DNA of 13,248 nucleotides. Source: Asterionellopsis glacialis (Eukaryota; Bacillariophyta; Plagiogrammaphyceae; Rhaphoneidales; Asterionellopsidaceae). This document shows positions 1-7,835 of the stretch, piece by piece. The stretch lies in the NCBI GenBank assembly GCA_014885115.2, contig WKLE02000057.1, positions 1,963 to 15,210 on the forward strand, read 5' to 3'. A model generated the notes under the pieces. The model did no database searches, was not told the origin of the DNA, and was given only the letters and a program-made list of their open reading frames with translations. The translations under genes were made by a program, and so were the position numbers. Numbering within the stretch: position 1 is the stretch's first letter; every line of letters starts with the position of its first letter.

Positions 1-2658
1 TACATCAATCAAATCTTGATCAACTGTATTTGTACAACCAACACAACCACTACGAGCTACATTCCACGTCCATGCACCACCCGCCGATAAGACACGGTAT
101 TGCCATTCACGGGCTTGGCCGATATTCCATGCAACTTGACCATATTCCCATTCTAAATTAGCAGGCATGTACGTATGGGCCAGGGATGGTATACCATCTT
201 GTGTATAGGTATAATTATCTGGACGAAGATTGGCATTTGTTTGAGTCGAGTACATCCTCGAGGGTGATACAGTTTGATACACGTACCCCTCATTTGAACT
301 TTCTGTGCTTAGGATGTTGCCGTAATTGTAGCAGCCATCTGGTGGGTTAAGTCCATTCCGTAAAGGTGTTGGATGTCCATAGGTAAAGTCGTCGAGAGTA
401 GGGTTGTTATTGGTCAAAGGATTATGTTGACCAGAGTTGAAGGAAATGACAGCATTGGGACTGTAGGTACGCACGGCATCACGGATTGCTGTTTTATCTG
501 TTTTGTCACCATAATCAAATACATACCCAGATATCCGATGTTTGTATCTTTGAGCGTACTCTCCTACAATGACATCAGCGTAGGCTTGACGGAGAGTGGC
601 ATCATCGTCTGTCCCGTATTGACTTTGGACCCAATTCTTCCATCGCCATACAGATGGTGCACATTGACAACCGGAGACACCTGTAAGGGTAGGACATAGA
701 GCACAGGAATCAACATACGGAGACTTGTTATTATAATCGTAGGCGTAAGGTTCTCCATGTTGAAGCATAGCAGGTCCTTGACCTGACATATATGCAATGA
801 CCTTGATACCAATATTATCCATGGCATCCAATATATCACCAAAGACATCATGGTCATCATAATTTTCCAAAGGAATATCATTGTTGTTGTAGTTGGTATT
901 CCAATCATTGAGGGATGTTGGATTGATAGCTTTGGGTGTTGATCCTCTATTGATACCTGTCAAGACGGAATGAGGTGCAAGGTACCGATCACCAAAGAAT
1001 CCACTAGATAAACTTACAATGACATAGGAGATTGGTAAGTCTTGTATTTGATTAGCGAATTTGGTAGCATTGTACAGAGCTGATTCTTTCCCAACACCAC
1101 CGGGTATACGATAGCTGATACCATGTTGTCCTGTCATCCATGCTGTTCTTCCTATAGTATCTGAATGCGTTGGAGTGATTGTTGGTGTTGATGAAGGCTG
1201 TAATGATGGTGCATGGGATGGAGTAGATGTGGGATTGTCGGAAGGTATCGATGATGGCATTTGAGTAGGTTGAACAGATGGTGCTATTGATGGCGGGGTA
1301 GACGGCTGAGCTGAAGTTGATGGTAACGATGATGGCGTACGAGTTGGTATCGTTGAAGGTGCGTTGGATGGATCGAACGACGGTTTCTCGGTTGGTGCGT
1401 TTGATGGAGCTTTTGACGGTTTGCTCGAAGGTACTTCTGAGGGTATTGATGTTGGTTCCATGGATGGTTGATTTGATGGTGGTACAGAAGGGATTATGGA
1501 TGGTTCATTCGATGGTTCATTCGATGGTTCATTCGATGGTTCATTCGATGGTAGGCTTGATGGACTTGACGAAGGTAGTAAAGATGGATTGTCACTAGGT
1601 GCAACCGAGGGCTTGGTAGACGGCCTAAATGATGGTGTTGCGGATGGTATACCCGATGGCATAGTAGATGGTTCTGCGGACGGTTTTCCTGATGGTAAAG
1701 CTGATGGACTTGACGAAGGTAGTAATGATGGATTGTCACTAGGTGCAACCGAGGGCTTGGTAGACGGCCTAAATGATGGTGTTGCGGATGGGATATCCGA
1801 TGGCATAGTAGATGGTTCTGCGGACGGTTTTTCTGATGGTAAAGCTGATGGACTTGACGAAGGTAGTAATGATGGATTGTCACTAGGTGCAACCGAGGGC
1901 GTGACAGACGGTCGAAATGATGGTGTTGCGGATGGGTTATCCGATGGCATAGTAGAAGGTTTCACTGATGGTAAATCCGTCAGTATTGACGATGGCGATA
2001 TTGATGGGCTTTCGTTCGGTTTGCTTGAAGGAGAAATAGAAGGGTCGAACGACGGGTCTGTCGATGGGTAAACGGAAGGTTCACCTGACGTTTCCAAAAT
2101 TGGTGGTATGCTTTTTTGCTTTTTAGGCACCTTGTCTTTCTTGCGTCCTTTTTCTTTTTTCGCTGAATGCGTTGAAGCCGATGGTTTTATTGACGAGGGA
2201 TCTGACGGACTGCTACTTGTTGTTTGTGAAGGCACTGCGGACTCACCTATAAATGGTACCAACAATTGTTCAGTATTGGACGGAAGCTGTGACGGTTCTT
2301 TTGTCACAACTGAGGATGGGAGCAACGTGTAGGAATCATGATGAGTTGGATGATAGGAGCTTGATATCGATGGATATCCACTCTGCGTTACGGAAGAAGG
2401 ACTAATCGAAGGTTCCAAAAGTGGTAACAAAACTTGTTTCTTATTCCCTTTCTCTCTCTTTTGTTTTTTGTTTTTAACGACTATTTTGTTTGCATCTCTG
2501 AAATTCCAGTCTACTTGTCTTGGGATATTACTGAAACGTCCACGTCTCACTGCTACCCGTTTCCACGGATTAATGCGACGACGGGTTTCTCGTGCAGTAC
2601 AACAATCAATCATAAAAAGAACGACAACGCAACATCCGAAGATATTACAGAGCTTCAT
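1..2658 (-). CDS. Secreted PSxx-repeat protein with GH29-like glycosidase domain, C-terminus cut by window edge
   Basis: The minus-strand frame is open from an ATG at 2658 to the left edge (886 residues seen). A stop at 2710-2712 precedes it, and this is the first ATG after that stop, in CACCATG context. Residues 1-22 form a signal peptide (MKLCNIFG start, hydrophobic Cys/Val core, cleavage probably after CCTA). Residues about 23-75 are Arg/Lys rich, 76-166 are Ser/Pro rich, and 167-182 are again Lys rich. Residues 194-497 are about 75 Pro-Ser-x-x tetrads. From about 500 a globular domain begins: a stretch ending in GIKVIAYMSGQGP, then RISGYVFDYGD (707-718), then SPNAVISFNSGQ. This order resembles GH29 alpha-L-fucosidase-type barrels, where the Asp after a hydrophobic strand is the nucleophile; D715 is the candidate. 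Inferred role: an extracellular, wall-associated glycan hydrolase or binding protein. The family call is tentative, since the acid/base residue is not identified and the C-terminus is missing. The reading frame is certain. Confidence 0.85.
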   Translation of the reverse strand, partial: MKLCNIFGCCVVVLFMIDCCTARETRRRINPWKRVAVRRGRFSNIPRQVDWNFRDANKIVVKNKKQKREKGNKKQVLLPLLEPSISPSSVTQSGYPSISSSYHPTHHDSYTLLPSSVVTKEPSQLPSNTEQLLVPFIGESAVPSQTTSSSPSDPSSIKPSASTHSAKKEKGRKKDKVPKKQKSIPPILETSGEPSVYPSTDPSFDPSISPSSKPNESPSISPSSILTDLPSVKPSTMPSDNPSATPSFRPSVTPSVAPSDNPSLLPSSSPSALPSEKPSAEPSTMPSDIPSATPSFRPSTKPSVAPSDNPSLLPSSSPSALPSGKPSAEPSTMPSGIPSATPSFRPSTKPSVAPSDNPSLLPSSSPSSLPSNEPSNEPSNEPSNEPSIIPSVPPSNQPSMEPTSIPSEVPSSKPSKAPSNAPTEKPSFDPSNAPSTIPTRTPSSLPSTSAQPSTPPSIAPSVQPTQMPSSIPSDNPTSTPSHAPSLQPSSTPTITPTHSDTIGRTAWMTGQHGISYRIPGGVGKESALYNATKFANQIQDLPISYVIVSLSSGFFGDRYLAPHSVLTGINRGSTPKAINPTSLNDWNTNYNNNDIPLENYDDHDVFGDILDAMDNIGIKVIAYMSGQGPAMLQHGEPYAYDYNNKSPYVDSCALCPTLTGVSGCQCAPSVWRWKNWVQSQYGTDDDATLRQAYADVIVGEYAQRYKHRISGYVFDYGDKTDKTAIRDAVRTYSPNAVISFNSGQHNPLTNNNPTLDDFTYGHPTPLRNGLNPPDGCYNYGNILSTESSNEGYVYQTVSPSRMYSTQTNANLRPDNYTYTQDGIPSLAHTYMPANLEWEYGQVAWNIGQAREWQYRVLSAGGAWTWNVARSGCVGCTNTVDQDLIDV
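1501..1548 (-). repeat. Four identical 12-bp units (PSNE x4)
   Basis: Plus-strand TGGTTCATTCGA is repeated four times without a mismatch at 1501-1548 and encodes four PSNE tetrads. Perfect identity inside an otherwise diverged tract indicates a recent slippage expansion. Confidence 0.92.
1561..1977 (-). repeat. Higher-order 144-bp tandem repeat, about 2.9 copies
   Basis: A 144-bp block (12 tetrads, 48 residues) starts at 1561, recurs at 1705 with only a few substitutions, and recurs again at 1849. The third copy diverges in its second half and lacks one 12-bp unit (the one reading TTCTGCGGACGG in the other copies). It shows segmental duplication layered on the basic 12-bp repeat. Copy number is likely to vary between alleles. 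Confidence 0.9.
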
Positions 2659-2712
2659 GGTGGGTCTCACTTGCTTGTTATTAAGAAATGCAGCGTATCT
2701 TATCTTTGTTTA

Positions 2713-3802
2713 TTTGAATTTGGAAAGGCAATCCATGCAAAATGGGCAGAGAGGACTACGCGAAAACAATGTACACGATTGTTTTCCAAACCAATGTCCT
2801 ACATGATTTCCGTGGCTTGTTGACACGAAACGTGAACATTCGTTAGGTAATTGCTTCATAGTAAAATTGAAATAGTAGCACGATTTTAAAACGAAGTAGT
2901 TTTAAAGTTCTTACTGCATTTGCGAAAGAGGTTGCCAAAATCGTGAAAATGAAAGAACGCGTTCGTATTGCAGTATCAAGGACTACTATTCGCCGGACAG
3001 AACTCTTCTAATAATCGAAACAAAAAAATGGCTGCGCTTAGTCTCGCCTACTAGCCAATGATATCTTTGCTACGGTGCTCCTATAGATGATACTATACCT
3101 GGTATGTCTGTATGACCTAACAAGTTACTATACATAAGTTTGACATGCACGATTGAATGTGCAATCAGATCAGCCCCCATGGTTCTACATCATGGTGTGA
3201 GTATATTCCCTCAAGAAGGCCCTTAGGAGCCGGATGTCTTACGTACTGGATACAGACTACTGAAGTCCAATAATCCTTCGTAGGAAAATCAGTTACCTAC
3301 TGGTATAAATACCTTACATAATCTGTAAATTACTTCGATAGTAGAGAAAGAGTTCCGGCGCGAGGTTCAGACAGCATGTCGTTTAATTTTAATATTTATT
3401 CATTTAAAAATAATGTATACTCAGTAGAGCAGTATGAAGACATGCAAATATATTTTTGAATATTAGGCAGGTAATAACTATATATTGAACTATTAAAATC
3501 ATATTCATTTACATGTGCTACACTTCCACATGTTCGTTACAAAAATTATTGTACTTACTGTATGTGCCTGGGCGATTCTTCTCCGAACACACAAACATCA
3601 CAAGAAGCGAATGTTCTTGCACTCTCATTTCGTTAGCGATATATTGTATGCATTTTACACTTTTGTCGATAGAGGTGCAGTCCAATTTTAGAAGATAGAT
3701 TGACTTGATCCCCTTCGTATTCACTTCTTGCCATTGCAACGCATCAGAAAGAACCTCCAAGTCGCATAGAACTTCTATAGGCGATAGATAGTTTGATCAA
3801 AC
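2713..3802. other. Divergent intergenic region between two secreted-protein genes
   Basis: No frame here has a convincing coding signature. It contains the inverted repeat at 2762-2786, a near-palindrome ATACC-T-GGTAT at about 3097-3107, a TATAAATA at 3304-3311, and a very AT-rich segment at about 3380-3510. A short upstream ORF (ATG at 3648, stop after 16 codons) would precede the 3803 start if transcription began further upstream. From 3651 to 3802 there is no other ATG. Confidence 0.6.
2762..2786. promoter_or_regulatory. Inverted repeat with 9-bp arms upstream of the secreted-protein gene
   Basis: GAAAACAAT at 2762-2770 and ATTGTTTTC at 2778-2786 are perfect reverse complements separated by seven bases. 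The element lies 104-128 bases upstream of the minus-strand ATG at 2658. It could be a dimer binding site or a 5' UTR hairpin; no factor can be named from sequence. Confidence 0.45.
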
Positions 3803-4237
3803 ATGCGTGCCCTGTGTATTGCTGTTTTTCTCTCTGCCGGAGCAATCGCTAGTAATGTTGATGTCGCAATTGATTCAAAAAAATTTAGTTCGGTTGAAAT
3901 GAAGACTGATGGCCAGTTAAAGATGTATTTAGATGCTTTCGATATTCACTACAACAAAGGTTTGAGTAGGAAACAACTTCAGGAACTTGCTTACAAAGAG
4001 AATGTTGTGGAAAGATGGGCTGAACGACACAGTAAAAAGAAAATTATGTACAAGGAAGAAGGAGTTGATTTTTCGAACGTGAAGAATTCCCAAAAAAGAC
4101 AGATTCTTGAAAACCTTGCTGCTCTTGGAATGCACGCAGATCCACACGAAGACACGACAACTCTCAATTTGCTTCTAAACAGTGCTAAGGAAATGCATAA
4201 AATGTTAAAAGAAAATCGCTATCATGATGAGTTTTAA
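3803..4237 (+). CDS. Small secreted or ER protein with Ish1/SAP-like motif
   Basis: A complete 144-residue frame starting with ATG at 3803 (AAAC before it). Residues 1-17 make a clear signal peptide (MRALCIAVFLSAGAIAS), with cleavage probably just before NVDV. The mature protein is charged and mostly helical in character, with no further membrane segment. Residues about 36-65 read DGQLKMYLDAFDIHYNKG followed by LSRKQLQELAYKEN. This fits the pattern of Ish1/Msc1-type motifs, SAP-related helix-loop-helix units of the form LKxWLDxHGIxxxKxxxRxELLxLVKEN, except that the usual Trp is Tyr42. Known Ish1/Msc1 proteins sit in the ER/nuclear-envelope lumen or membranes; whether that applies here is inference. 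There is only one motif, followed by a basic stretch around 72-84. The stop faces the transporter stop, 123 bases apart. The gene is well supported; the function is not established. Confidence 0.8.
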   Translation: MRALCIAVFLSAGAIASNVDVAIDSKKFSSVEMKTDGQLKMYLDAFDIHYNKGLSRKQLQELAYKENVVERWAERHSKKKIMYKEEGVDFSNVKNSQKRQILENLAALGMHADPHEDTTTLNLLLNSAKEMHKMLKENRYHDEF

Positions 4238-4360
4238 GAAAAAGGAATAGAAAACGAATCTACTATCAAATGCATTTCATTGGTATTCGTATTGAGAACT
4301 TTCAGACAACTTTAAATTATAATACTAATACTATATACTATATTTTAACGACAAAAGAGA

Positions 4361-6106
4361 TTAAGTTAGGGTGCCAACATTTCTTTTTATCGTCGCGCTC
4401 TCCGTCATTTCCACAGTGTTGCCTGGCATTATTGCACTTTCTTCTGTCTTTGCATACTCAATATTGTTGCATGCTTCTGTTTCCTCAGTATGAAGTACTT
4501 CGACAAACGATGCCTCCATTTCCAAAATAGATATATCGCCTGTCACTTCCGCGAAGTATGTTGTCATTTCTTCTAATGCTTTCCCCTTGGTTTCAGGTAA
4601 ATATTTGAATACCCAGAAACTGAGCAATGTGCATATACCGGCAAATAACACAAACAGACCGGCCCAACCTAGTACATCTGCCAAGGTAAGGAAGGTTGAT
4701 TGCATGATGGATCCAGTCAGTCGATTTAAAAAGGTGGCCAAGCTCATTGCCTTGGCCCGAATGGTATTGGAAAAAACTTCTGACGGGATGAGCCAAGCAA
4801 GTGGTCCCATCCCAATGCTGAAACAAATCAAGTAGGATGCTAGACCAAGAACAGCAATACCAGTATTACCACCCTCATTATCACTGTTTCCCAGGAAATT
4901 GAGTGAAAGCAAAAGCAGCGATGCTGCCATACCCAATAGAGAACAAAAGAAGAAGAATCTTCTACCCCTTTTGTCAAACATTTTGGAAGCTACGATAACA
5001 GCAGCAAGCTTTAGAATTTGGAGAGAAATCAATGTCAGAGCTTGGTTGAGACGACTTGTAATTCCAGAGTCATTCATGATAAACACGAGGAAGGCGCCAA
5101 CTGCATCAATCCCTGCGAGTTGTTGAGCTACAGCTGTTCCAATACCAACTATGAGCATCCTTTTGTATGCGGGTGATGGTCGGAACAGGAACGACCATCC
5201 AAATGCACGATCTGCCTCTGTATCTTGACGAATACTATCTTGAATGTCTTTTACTTGTGCATCCACAACACTATTGTTGACGCCGCCTCTACTGGGAGCA
5301 TAAATTGTATGCAAGACAGCCTTAGCTTCATGTATCTTTCCCTTTTGAACTAACCAACGTGGTGATTCGGGGACAAATCCTGGCCATGATAAAAACGTCA
5401 ACATGACAATAGGTAGTGTTGAACCCATACCAAACATCCACCGCCATGCTTTATCTTCTGGTAAATGATAAAATATAAGTCCAGATGCAAATCCTAGCAC
5501 GACACCAACGTTGACAGCAATTTCAGACCAAGATACTAATTCACCACGCCTATCCGGTGGACTCACTTCTGAAATATATACCGGATCTACAGCCAAACCA
5601 AATCCAACACACAATCCTACAGTAGCCCGCCCAACCAGTAACATACTGTACGAATGGCTACACGACATGGTCAATGTTCCCACCACAAAGCCTCCCGCCG
5701 AGATACCAAATAATCCTTTCCGACCATATCTATCGGAAATTAAATGTGCACATGCTGCACCGATCATAGCAAAGAAATCCATAGCACCTACAAACAATTC
5801 TATTTGTGAATTTGACAGCCCCATGGATGTTTGTACCAAGAGGGATGCAGATGTATTCACACCTAAATCATAACCCAATGTGCAACTATTTAAAGCTGCA
5901 CAAGCAGCATACCGAACGACTGACCACGTAATAGGTGTTGGAGATGATGATTGCTTTTGTCTTGTTGAATGTTGATTTCGATGTTGATATTCTTCTTCCT
6001 CTCCTTCTGTATTATTTGAAGAATCATGAAACTCATCTACAAGAGAATCATTATTATCATGAAGGTCGGTGTTGTCACCAGATTGAATTGTTTCATATGT
6101 TGTCAT
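4361..6106 (-). CDS. MFS sugar/polyol-type transporter (sugar porter family)
   Basis: A complete 581-residue, 12-helix carrier of the plasma membrane or an endomembrane, probably proton-coupled. Sugar porter signatures appear in order: DRYGRK (125-130, loop 2-3), the PVYISEVSPPDRRG segment (175-188), PESPRWL (246-252), QQLAGIDAV (328-336, helix 7), DKRGRR (378-383, loop 8-9), GPLAWLIPSEVF (434-445), NR at 461-462 and PETKG (504-508). GID in helix 7 and NR in helix 11 resemble plant polyol transporters more than GLUT/STP proteins, which usually have GIN, so a polyol or monosaccharide substrate is inferred. Two soluble tails are long and acidic: 1-60 (EGEEEEY, Gln/His/Ser rich) and about 512-581. 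The start at 6106 has an A-rich context, and no other ATG lies between it and a TATA-like ATAAATA at 6214-6220. No introns are needed. The family is certain; the substrate is not. Confidence 0.95.
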   Translation of the reverse strand: MTTYETIQSGDNTDLHDNNDSLVDEFHDSSNNTEGEEEEYQHRNQHSTRQKQSSSPTPITWSVVRYAACAALNSCTLGYDLGVNTSASLLVQTSMGLSNSQIELFVGAMDFFAMIGAACAHLISDRYGRKGLFGISAGGFVVGTLTMSCSHSYSMLLVGRATVGLCVGFGLAVDPVYISEVSPPDRRGELVSWSEIAVNVGVVLGFASGLIFYHLPEDKAWRWMFGMGSTLPIVMLTFLSWPGFVPESPRWLVQKGKIHEAKAVLHTIYAPSRGGVNNSVVDAQVKDIQDSIRQDTEADRAFGWSFLFRPSPAYKRMLIVGIGTAVAQQLAGIDAVGAFLVFIMNDSGITSRLNQALTLISLQILKLAAVIVASKMFDKRGRRFFFFCSLLGMAASLLLLSLNFLGNSDNEGGNTGIAVLGLASYLICFSIGMGPLAWLIPSEVFSNTIRAKAMSLATFLNRLTGSIMQSTFLTLADVLGWAGLFVLFAGICTLLSFWVFKYLPETKGKALEEMTTYFAEVTGDISILEMEASFVEVLHTEETEACNNIEYAKTEESAIMPGNTVEMTESATIKRNVGTLT

Positions 6107-6213
6107 TTTACGAACAATACTGTTGTAGTAGTTAGCCAGAAAATTACTGTATGCCTATTTTTCTCTTCGGACAGTATCACCTCTAGAGCAAGGTTGTTTC
6201 GATGCAAATGAAG

Positions 6214-6220
6214 TATTTAT
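6214..6220 (-). promoter_or_regulatory. TATA-like element for the transporter gene
   Basis: The minus strand reads ATAAATA at 6220-6214, 108 bases or more upstream of the ATG at 6106, with no intervening minus-strand ATG. Position and sequence fit a core promoter, but such AT-rich words are common in this spacer. Confidence 0.3.
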
Positions 6221-7223
6221 GGTGTATTTTTCTGTCTCTGTTCCCATGACGGGGATGCCTGGAGTAGTTCTCTGTTCCCAGGCGGCGATCAGCCATGAGA
6301 TCTGTGTCACAAGTAGATAGTCCTACTGGTACGGTACGTGCAAGACACAAGAGACATCACATCACGAGAAAATTCAAATTTTTGAGTGTGGGAGGTGAAA
6401 TATCATCTTCGCCTGTCATTCCCTCACATTACTTACTGTATATATGTGTCTATTATTTTCATGAAGGACTAGGTACTAGGTTCCAATATACGTTGGACAA
6501 GTGTACAACTGGTACCTATAATGTAAATATTACGAGGTACTGTATATTAGGCCTATACCTATTATAGTATGTACACATTATTGTACATCTAACCATAATA
6601 ATATTATCCTTTTACTAAATAAAAAATGTTCATTACGAGTACCTAATAGGAGTATTAAATAGACGGCGGTTAATTTCGATCAGTAGCTTTAACATACCTG
6701 GTACATATTATCTTGCGATACAAGCTGAATTTAGCACTTTTTGTAATTAGAAAATCAAACTGAAATATCTGGTCCACCTCCTGCTACTGTCGAATCTTTG
6801 TATCTTTGGTTCAATGACACTGAAACTGTACACTTTCTTCAAAAGCTAGCCAGCTGTTTTTCATCATTCCACCTCCTATGCTGGTCTTGGAAGAATCCAT
6901 CTTTCAATTTACTATAATATCTTTTGTACATATATCAATAGTAAATAATTTAAATATTGTTATCGTACTGTACATTTTTTAAATAGGTTCATTGTAATTC
7001 TGCTTAATCCTTACTTAAATTCAATCCTTCCAAAGAGACGTCTATCTCCGACATAGCAGGTATAACCTGAAAATGGAACTTTGCGAAATCCACATGCTGC
7101 ATCGACGATTTGATTTCATGATTCTACTTTTTTCATGTGCATTGGCTAAATACCTACACAGCACAGTGAGCGAGACAAATATCACGCCGACAGATCGGTG
7201 TGGTTGACACCTCTCGTGTCCGT

Positions 7224-7241
7224 GTACCTGGTACCAGGTAC
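7224..7241. promoter_or_regulatory. 18-bp perfect palindrome GTACCTGGTACCAGGTAC
   Basis: The sequence equals its own reverse complement over 18 bases. After one T/T mismatch pair the symmetry continues for two further bases on each side (CG...CG). It lies about 270 bases upstream of the TATA box of the receptor gene. It is a candidate binding site for a dimeric factor; the identity is unknown. Confidence 0.5.
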
Positions 7242-7512
7242 TCGTGCAAATGCATTAGGACTACGAGTATCAGTACTTCTATGTATGTACTCCTACAGCC
7301 AAATGAATCGCTGTGGTGGTTGTAAGAGGATTCGCCCCGCCTTCCAGAGGGAGATAGCATAGGCTCTTGATGCGAGAAGATCAAAGATAGACACATCCCC
7401 TAACGTGATAGACGCGATACAATCTACTCTTGGGACATCAACGTTGCACATCAACAAAACTTTTAAACCGAATAACAAGCTGACTGATAGTGATGCACAA
7501 CACAAGAGAGGC

Positions 7513-7520
7513 TATAAAAG
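7513..7520 (+). promoter_or_regulatory. TATA box of the receptor kinase gene
   Basis: TATAAAAG lies at 7513-7520. Counting about 30 bases downstream puts transcription start near 7545. From there to the ATG at 7836 there is not one upstream ATG in about 290 bases, which fits a clean 5' UTR and supports the chosen translation start. Confidence 0.6.
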
Positions 7521-7835
7521 AAGCAGAGCAGTGAGTGTGTTCTCAAAGCATCAGTGATACGCGGCAGTTTTTTTACCTTGGAAAATTCTGGTGAAACTGT
7601 TGTGCTTTGACCTGTTTGTTTCGGACTAAAAAATAGTAAACAATATCTTGACTGAACTTGTCTTGTGAAGGAGAACCAAGACTAACGTTTACTTAGCAGA
7701 AGATTTGATTTCTCAGAAGGAATAAAAAAGGTTGGATCACGCGAACTCTCAATACCCACAACAATTACAGTTTCCGGTGCATTGAGGCATTGTGAAATTT
7801 GCATCAATCAGTTCCCGTTCTGTATCAAAAGAAAA

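Larger units (their letters stand above)
1168..2079 (-). repeat. 12-bp coding repeat tract encoding about 75 PSxx tetrapeptides
   Basis: On the minus strand nearly every 12 bases begin with a Pro codon followed by Ser or Thr, giving P-S-x-x or P-T-x-x over residues 194-497. The register holds almost throughout, with a phase slip near 1303-1321 where the linker STSAQ adds six bases. Such tracts are usually extended, heavily O-glycosylated stalks in algal extracellular proteins. Here the tract would separate the basic N-terminal region from the glycosidase-like domain. Confidence 0.9.
6107..7835. other. Divergent promoter region between transporter and receptor kinase genes
   Basis: About 1.7 kb with no convincing gene; the few short frames lack start context or recognisable sequence. 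It includes GGTAC words at 6328, 6333, 6472, 6511 and 6536, the reverse word GTACC at about 6639, TACCTGGTAC at 6695-6704, the palindrome at 7224-7241 and the TATA box at 7513. The middle part (about 6540-7030) is very AT rich. Confidence 0.6.

Noticed and set aside
1496..2071. Plus-strand open frame rich in Asp-Gly (DGxxDG) over the repeat
   Set aside because: It is the antisense shadow of the PSxx tetrads. A 12-bp period without stops keeps other frames open too. The minus-strand frame has a signal peptide and a globular domain and continues beyond the repeat.
2434..2823. Plus-strand frames antisense to the N-terminal part of the PSxx protein
   Set aside because: They overlap the signal peptide and basic region of the real gene and show no recognisable domain.
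3513..3698. 61-codon plus-strand frame, Cys rich, with an ATG
   Set aside because: Short, in AT-rich spacer, no signal peptide or domain; length expected by chance.
3518..3760. 80-codon minus-strand frame between the two secreted-protein genes
   Set aside because: It begins with TTG rather than ATG, has no recognisable sequence and overlaps the probable promoter of the 3803 gene.
3958..3979. EF-hand-like loop in the small secreted protein (DIHYNKG)
   Set aside because: Position 3 is His and the position-12 acidic residue is Gln, so calcium ligands are missing; the Ish1/SAP-like reading fits the whole helix pair better.
6295..6567. Plus-strand 90-codon frame in the divergent spacer
   Set aside because: No recognisable motif, in AT-rich promoter DNA, and not supported by the start context.
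7154..7505. Two overlapping minus-strand frames before the receptor TATA box
   Set aside because: They overlap each other in different frames and the palindrome region, and have no family resemblance.
7782..7835. 18-codon N-terminal extension of the receptor kinase
   Set aside because: It starts at TTG; a nuclear gene would use the ATG at 7836, which is the first ATG downstream of the TATA box.
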